Below, piece after piece: positions 28,454-33,530 of a stretch of 33,530 nucleotides of DNA. The notes below the pieces were generated by a model that ran no database searches, was not told the DNA's origin, and worked only from the letters and a program-made list of their open reading frames with translations. The DNA is taken from assembly GCA_036940085.1 (NCBI GenBank), contig JALLBK010000644.1:1-33530 (forward strand), read 5' to 3'. The stretch's first letter is position 1. Every line of letters starts with the position of its first letter. The stretch comes from Discostella pseudostelligera. Its lineage: Eukaryota; Bacillariophyta; Thalassiosirophyceae; Thalassiosirales; Thalassiosiraceae. Made by a program: the position numbers and the translations under genes.

Positions 28454-30112
28454 GTGGGCACAAATTTTGTGCCCAGGTCGGCATGCCGAGTTGGGCACAG
28501 AAATCTTGCCTACTTCCTGCCAAATTATCATGCTTCCCACCAGTTCAAACCTCAACCCTACCTCCCACCACATGATGAACACCACAATAACATCACACCA
28601 TCACTACCCCCAGATCACCTCCAGCCATCGATCAAGAAAGTGATAGATAGCCAGCTTCCCCTTGATAATTTATGGTGTGCTCCATCCATTTCGGCCATGT
28701 CATCAAGCAAAGATGGATGGTGGATTGTGGATGTCACAAATATCTCCATTGATCCATCATTGTTGTCTCATAAATTTTCTTCATCATCATCACCTACTGA
28801 TACCATCACCATTACCTTCAACATGAATATCATGCCTACAGCTGTCAATGCACTATTGTCATTGCCGTCTTTTGGACACACTTCATCTTCATCCAACTCA
28901 ACTTCTTCCCTTTTGACTTCGTGTTGCCGACTTCATCAGCAACAACTTGTCTGATCCTGACAACACCCATACTACTTCATTCGGCATGACTGTTTGCTCT
29001 GGCAGCAGTGCCTGAAGTGTTAGCGCAGTGTATCTTGACTCCAAATGACACACCTTGAAGGATATTTTGACAGTGTGTCATGGTCTACCAAGTGTCAATG
29101 AAAAAAGTTGTTACCAACTGCAACGAGGAACCATGGAAGTCTATCAAGCCATCTGTAAGTCTGTCCAATGCAATGCTACATTCTTGGAAGTCAACCATTC
29201 TTGGGAATTATGTGTGAGGGCCGAAAGCAAGGTGCCTGAACCTCAAAACAAGTCATGGACTATCACTCAGTGCCACACGCATGATGGCTGGATGCTCATC
29301 CCATTTCCACCCAGGATGATGTCACTTATCTCCAAGCACTCTACCTCCAGCGATATAACAATGCTATGCAATTGAAGAGAGGCAGCAATTATTGGCTGTC
29401 CAGGCCTTGGCAACTAAGGACAGGAAGGTTACATAAACTGCATTCTGGCTACCCCCAAAGGATGCAAGGATAAGTTCACTAACATGATGGTGAATATAGG
29501 CCGCATCATTCAAAATTGGGAAAGGAGGAGCGGACATCTCCAGCAGATGATGACGATGAGGATGAGGGTGAGATGTATTGTCCAGGGTTTCTTAGATCAT
29601 TCCATGATCATTTGCATGTGCATTGGCTTCTAGGGGTGCATTTCTCAGGGGTCAGCCATCATACTTGCACTACCTTCTTTGGCACCAGCTTGAGGAAAAT
29701 GATCTTCTGCTGAGTGCAATTGCCCGGATTGATTCTAGCATTGCAGGCCCTGACAGTGCTTGTGGCATTCCATCTGTCTTTGGTAGCAACAAGAAGAGGA
29801 AGATTGATAGGAAAGAAATGGGTGTGGTTGCTAAGAGTATTGCTATGCTAGCACAATGCAATGAGATGGCTGTGATTATTGAGGCCAACACATCAAAGTG
29901 GAACACTGCCATCAATGTATATCTTCAGACAAAGATTGAAAGGACCAAACTCCATTTGCAGCTTTGCCAACCTGCCACCATTGAGAGAAAGATGCCTTGT
30001 TTGAATTGTTGTTGGAGCAAGTAAAGGAGATATGGTTGGAGATGGTAGAACTGAAGAAGCAGATTGCCGAGTGTGAGTCCATCCACAACAGACACATGCA
30101 ATCACCAAACTG
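28454..30112 (+). pseudogene. Remnant of the Harbinger companion gene (accessory DNA-binding protein?)
   Basis: Broken plus-strand frames. The best piece, 29623-30024, continues after one frameshift to a TGA at 30110-30112. It contains a basic NKKRKIDRKE patch (nuclear-localisation-like) and then a helical, Glu/Lys-rich C-terminus (ELLLEQVKEIWLEMVELKKQ). Upstream pieces at 28454-28954 (Ser-rich) and 29055-29375 show no clear fold. Harbinger elements usually carry a Myb/SANT-like partner of the transposase with such a coiled-coil tail. The Myb part itself is not recognisable here, so this rests on position and the tail. Confidence 0.4.
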
Positions 30113-30179
30113 ACATGAGTATTTACTTTGATAATAATCACATTGTAGTTTGAGAGTAATCCTCTAATAATGAGTTCAT

Positions 30180-31330
30180 CATTAATTTTAATCATCTACT
30201 CTAGTCTGTTGGACATTAGATGCAGGTCTTCTAAGTCCTTGCTCAATGACAAGGTCATGTAAAAGCCGTCTTGGCAAAAACTCTCCTCTCCCATCCTGTT
30301 CAAGCAGGTGTTGTGCATTTCTACTTCTTGCAGCACTTCATGGGAGGTCATCACCAAAATTCCCAATGTCGTTAGTTAGATGTGTTGGAATCAGAAACTC
30401 ATGTCCTGGGCTACTATCCATTGTAGCTACACAATGTCACAGTGGAGCCTATTCTAGTCACAATAAAAATCAATCTTGTCATGAACTCCATTATTACTAT
30501 TGTTGAGACAAAAGTTGTGAAGCTCCAATGACTTTAACCATTGAAATATTTCTGTGCATCACCATGTACAAAATGCCCCACTGCATAACCAACATTCCAA
30601 AACAAAACTCTACTCTGATACAGCATTGTGATTGGAAGAAATTATGATAGGGACATGCCATGTACCTTGTGTTGAGGTATGCATCGTCCATCTTCCAAAT
30701 GACCGAATAGGGTGCTAGCTTCAAAGGCTAACACATCTGAGATTGCAGCTCCTGATGTAATGGAGATGTTGAGGATCATGCGGCCAAAAGCAGTCCATAT
30801 TTCTTCTTCCGACTGCAGTAGAACTTGCCATCCTGTAGCCCTGTCACAAATGAATCATTTCCAGTTGGTTTATTCATCCAAATTACAACTCCATCAATGA
30901 CTCCAGCAGCACAATTAAGAAATGGAACATCACTCACTGCAGCAAACTCGCGAGCAATTGATTCCTGTTTTCTGTGACATATTGGATAATATTTGGAATC
31001 GTTTGCACATATTAACAGCCTCCACTACCTGCCAAATGCTATCAAAAATCAGGGTATGAGACTCCGTAGAGAGACATCAAATCATAAGGTGAACCTCCAC
31101 TGGCATAGCATATTGCACATGCCAACCTCACAGTTGTTGGCACTGCACCATTTGGTATTGGAGGGAGGTTCTTGCCACCCTTTCTCCCACCTTTTCTTTT
31201 GTATGGTGTCAAGTTGGTCTTTGCTGCATCCATGCCTTCCTTCAATATTGAATGAAGCTGTAGAAAAGATGAGTAATCCATTAGATATGCACGACAGAAA
31301 TACATTTTTCCCTAGTCCCAAATATACTTC
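30180..31330 (-). pseudogene. PIF/Harbinger transposase (DDE_Tnp_4), frameshifted
   Basis: Read from 31330 downward. SSFLQLHSILKEGMDAAKT and VRLACAICYASGGSPYDLMS (31305-31042) are typical of the helical N-terminus. FDSIWQVVEAVN and RKQESIAREFAAVSDVPFLN follow in other frames. The catalytic region has GVIDGVVIWMNKPTGNDSF (first Asp, codon about 30893-30895), ISITSGAAISDVLAFEASTL (second Asp, about 30734-30736) and DDAYLNTRYMACPY (third acidic region, about 30680). It ends RRLLHDLVIEQGLRRP. Pieces lie in different frames, with at least four frameshifts and several stops, so the protein cannot be made. The order of motifs agrees with complete HARBI1-like proteins. Confidence 0.8.
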
Positions 31331-31827
31331 ATGAACTGTGTGACAAGTTTGCTCTCTATGGCTGCTGCCTACTTTCCTCCCTCCCTCCATCCCCCAGCCT
31401 TTTGAAGTGTTGTGCCACTGTGAGTGTGACTGCCTTAATAGCAAAAACTTCAGATTGTTTGCATTAGCGTCATGCTGCTTGAGATGTTGTTGTCATGATG
31501 TAGGTGTGGTTGATGAGCTGTCCTCTTGTTCATTGTCAATGCAGATTGGATATGGAGGAAGGTGGAGGAGTGGTGGTTTGCGATGATGGAAGGTGCAATA
31601 ACTTCCAATCATATTGATGGGCAGAGAAATGGGTGGTAGTGGTGCCATCACCATCATGGTGGTTTTGGGTGGTGCTGATGGATTTTTGAGTTCCCGCCTT
31701 TTTGAGATAGGGTGGAGAAGAAAGAAGCTGGAGGCAAAAAATACCTGCCTATGGACGATGTTGCCCGAGATGGATGAAAGACAGTAGTTTTTGGGCAAAT
31801 AAAAGCAAGAAATCCTCAAAAATATTT

Positions 31828-32060
31828 TGCTCCTCATCCCCCTCATGCTCCTCATGCACATCATGCATCATGGCTCTTCATGCTCCTCCTCATGCTCATT
31901 ACCCTTACATGCAACTCATGCTCCTCATCATGATCCTTCTCCTCATGCCCCTCCTCATGCATACTCCTGCTCCTCATGCTCCTCATCATGATGCAGCAGC
32001 ATGGCTCATTATTAACTCCTCACTCCTCATGCACCTCCTTGCACCACACACCTCATGCAT
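31828..32060. repeat. Degenerate CTCCTCATG satellite, resumes right of the Harbinger element
   Basis: Units such as CTCATGCTCCTCATGCACATCATGCATCATGG resemble those at 33360-33410. It continues the array interrupted at about 28380. Confidence 0.7.
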
Positions 32061-32345
32061 GCATTACTGTTCCTACTACTTCTACCATACTGGTGCTGCT
32101 TCTTCTGCTCTGCTAGTACTGGTGCCCCTTTCTAAGTATTGTGCTACTACTTGTGCTCCTACTTTTTCTACACTGCTGGCTGACAGCTGCTGGTGCTCCT
32201 CCTACGGGAGACAGGAGGTGCAGCTGGTGCTTCTTCTAGTATGGTGGTACTACCGGTGCTACTGGTGCTCCTACTGGTGCTAGTACCACTGCTACTGGTA
32301 CTGGTCACTGGTCATGCTACTGGTGCACCTATGTTGGTGCATCTA
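32061..32345. repeat. Second degenerate minisatellite, TACTGGTGC-type units
   Basis: Irregular repeats of TACTGGTGCT, GCTACTGGTG and GTGCTCCTAC. Distinct from the CTCCTCATG family and non-coding in appearance. Confidence 0.65.
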
Positions 32346-32365
32346 TTGCAGATTGCAGCAGCATG

Positions 32366-32715
32366 CAGACCTAGAAATAGGTTGACCTACATTTAGGGAG
32401 AAAAATTAGGTTAGGGTAGGGAGGTCCATTTTGATCCAACCTATCATTCTAGGCAACCTATGGCAACCTATCCTATGTTTGGATAGGGCAATTCTATTTC
32501 TCCCTATATTGTTTTAGGGCGATTTTTGAGTTTCTCTACGTAGGAATTAGTATGAAAAAATAGGGCAAGATAGGGCGGAGCAAATGTACAAAAATCAACC
32601 TATGCTCTAGCTTAGGGCGGTTAATTTTAATTTGCGCAACCCTATAGGTTAGGGCGATTTGAAAATTGCCGCCCTAACCTATTGACATAGTAGGGTGAAC
32701 CTATTTCTAGGCCTG
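32366..32715. mobile_element. hAT-like MITE, 350 bp, with 8-bp target duplication
   Basis: Left end CAGACCTAGAAATAGGTT (from 32366). The reverse complement of the right end is CAGGCCTAGAAATAGGTT (to 32715). The inverted ends match at about 23 of 26 positions. The exact 8-bp direct repeat GCAGCATG flanks it at 32358-32365 and 32716-32723. Ends starting CAG with an 8-bp target duplication are the hallmark of hAT transposons. There is no coding capacity. The inside has many subterminal TAGGGCG, TAGGTT and AACCTA motifs on both strands, as expected for transposase binding sites. Confidence 0.78.
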
Positions 32716-32729
32716 GCAGCATGTTTCCT

Positions 32730-33445
32730 TCTGCACCATGACCATGGCCCACCATGGCCCCTCATTCTCCTCCTCATGCTCATGCATGGTCTCACCATGC
32801 TCCTCATGCATGGTGGCTCCACAGCAGCATGTTGTTTCCTCAAGCATGATGGCCCCTCATGCATGGCTCATGGCCCTCATGCATATATATGGCTTCTCAT
32901 GATGCTCCTCATGCTCTATCTCATGCTCCTCATCATGATGCTCTTCATGCTCCTTCATTCTCTTCATCTTGGTTCATGCTCCTCATGCAATAAGTCTTCT
33001 TGTGCTTCTTGTTATGCTCCTTACTTCATGCCCCTCAATACCAATCCTCATGACCACCCTCAATCCTTATGATGCCCCCCAATCCTCAACCTCAACAAGC
33101 TCCTCATGCATCATGGCTTCTCACCATGATGCTCCTCAATGCATTCAATGCTCCACATGCACCACATGCTCCTTGTGCTCCTCCATATGATGCTCCTCAT
33201 CATCCTCATGCCTTCCCTCATTGTCCTTCCTCCTCCTCATGCTCGGACCCCACATTCACCTCATGCTCCTCATTCCTCATGCACACATGGCTCCTCGTGT
33301 TCTTCTCACTCCCCTCAACCCTCAAGCTCCTCATGCATGGCATCTCACCATGCCCATCATGCTCCTCATTCTCTGCATGCTCCTCATGCATCTCATGCAT
33401 CATGGCTCCTCATCCTCTCATCCTCTCATCCTCTCATGCTCCCTG
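32730..33445. repeat. Degenerate CTCCTCATG satellite, right segment (includes the empty-site copy)
   Basis: CATGCTCCTCATGCATGGCTC-type units. 33030-33345 aligns in order with the left segment. The last 85 bp of the window (33446-33530) are unique and show nothing recognisable. Confidence 0.75.
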
Positions 33446-33530
33446 ACACAACCCCCCAAGTTTGATACGAAATTTAAATGTTTCTACAGAAACAATAATT
33501 GCTACCCAGATGCATTTTAATTGTTCACAG

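Larger units (their letters stand above)
28381..31756. mobile_element. Decayed PIF/Harbinger DNA transposon
   Basis: The inside carries a broken DDE_Tnp_4-type transposase on the minus strand and a broken companion frame on the plus strand, converging tail to tail. Candidate terminal inverted repeats: GTCCATAGGCAACG then TTTTTTTGCC at 28382-28405, against the reverse complement of 31733-31756 (GTCCATAGGCAGGT, ATTTTTTGCC), about 20 of 24 matching. The left end lies where satellite sequence stops. On the right, satellite resumes only near 31828, so the true right end may be further out. I could not find the expected 3-bp target duplication. Two-gene structure is usual for Harbinger elements. 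Confidence 0.65.

Noticed and set aside
31774..32396. Met/Leu/His-rich frames over the satellite
   Set aside because: Open only because CTCCTCATG and TACTGGTGC units lack stops in some frames.
27590..33445. CRISPR-like array
   Set aside because: Units are degenerate, of uneven length and not separated by unique spacers; the genome is eukaryotic.
32695..33520. Long overlapping plus-strand frames in the right satellite
   Set aside because: Biased composition in three frames at once; satellite sequence, not genes.
1..33530. tRNA, rRNA or snRNA genes
   Set aside because: I looked through the intergenic spaces and saw no convincing cloverleaf or known RNA; a tRNAscan-SE or Infernal run would settle it.

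Overview
The window is nuclear DNA of a photosynthetic stramenopile, most likely a diatom. Three predicted proteins carry bipartite plastid presequences in which a signal peptide ends just before a phenylalanine (an ASAFAP-like site): an RNase II-family enzyme, lumazine synthase and glycyl-tRNA synthetase. Genes are closely packed on both strands. Introns are short (about 80-210 nt, GT-AG), and several genes have none. A copia-type retrotransposon and other transposons are present. The species cannot be fixed from sequence alone.

Layout. 1-2162: 3' part of a Ty1/copia element with an intact reverse transcriptase-RNase H reading frame, a polypurine tract and a probable 3' LTR. 2178-2988: SmB/B' spliceosomal core protein, whose start codon lies 16 bp past the LTR. 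3778-6975: plastid-type RNB exoribonuclease in five exons. 7130-9499 (-): seven-exon, membrane-anchored P-loop (sulfotransferase-like) protein. 10244-11263: single-span membrane protein with a PH-like domain. 11648-14896 (-): large protein with two TPR modules. 15582-16793 (-): HxD...H...R dioxygenase-like protein. 18000-18431: small membrane protein of unknown role. 18671-19888 (-): SET-domain protein. 20279-20932: TMEM208/SND2. 21269-22001 (-): linker histone H1, containing an assembly gap. 23164-23817: protein with a SAM-like C-terminal domain. 24064-24804 (-): lumazine synthase. 25240-27139: glycyl-tRNA synthetase.

From about 27.6 kb to the end there is no host gene. The sequence is a degenerate CTCCTCATG-type satellite into which transposons have inserted: a probable solo LTR (27915-28333, 5-bp target duplication), a decayed PIF/Harbinger element (about 28381-31756) and a 350-bp hAT-like MITE (32366-32715, 8-bp target duplication). 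A second copy of the satellite segment near 33.03-33.44 kb lacks the solo LTR and so works as an empty-site reference.

Regulation. Intergenic spaces in the gene-rich half repeatedly carry TTCCCGCC / TTTTGGCGGGA motifs, which match the E2F/DP consensus, in head-to-head promoters. A 15-bp G-box motif (ACTTCCACGTGGCAG) recurs exactly upstream of two genes. The host genes cover RNA splicing and decay, riboflavin synthesis, plastid translation, ER targeting and chromatin. They form an ordinary housekeeping neighbourhood, not an operon. I did not find a clearly new defence or metabolic system. The most informative signals are the shared promoter elements, the LTR fused to the SmB gene, and the nested mobile elements.
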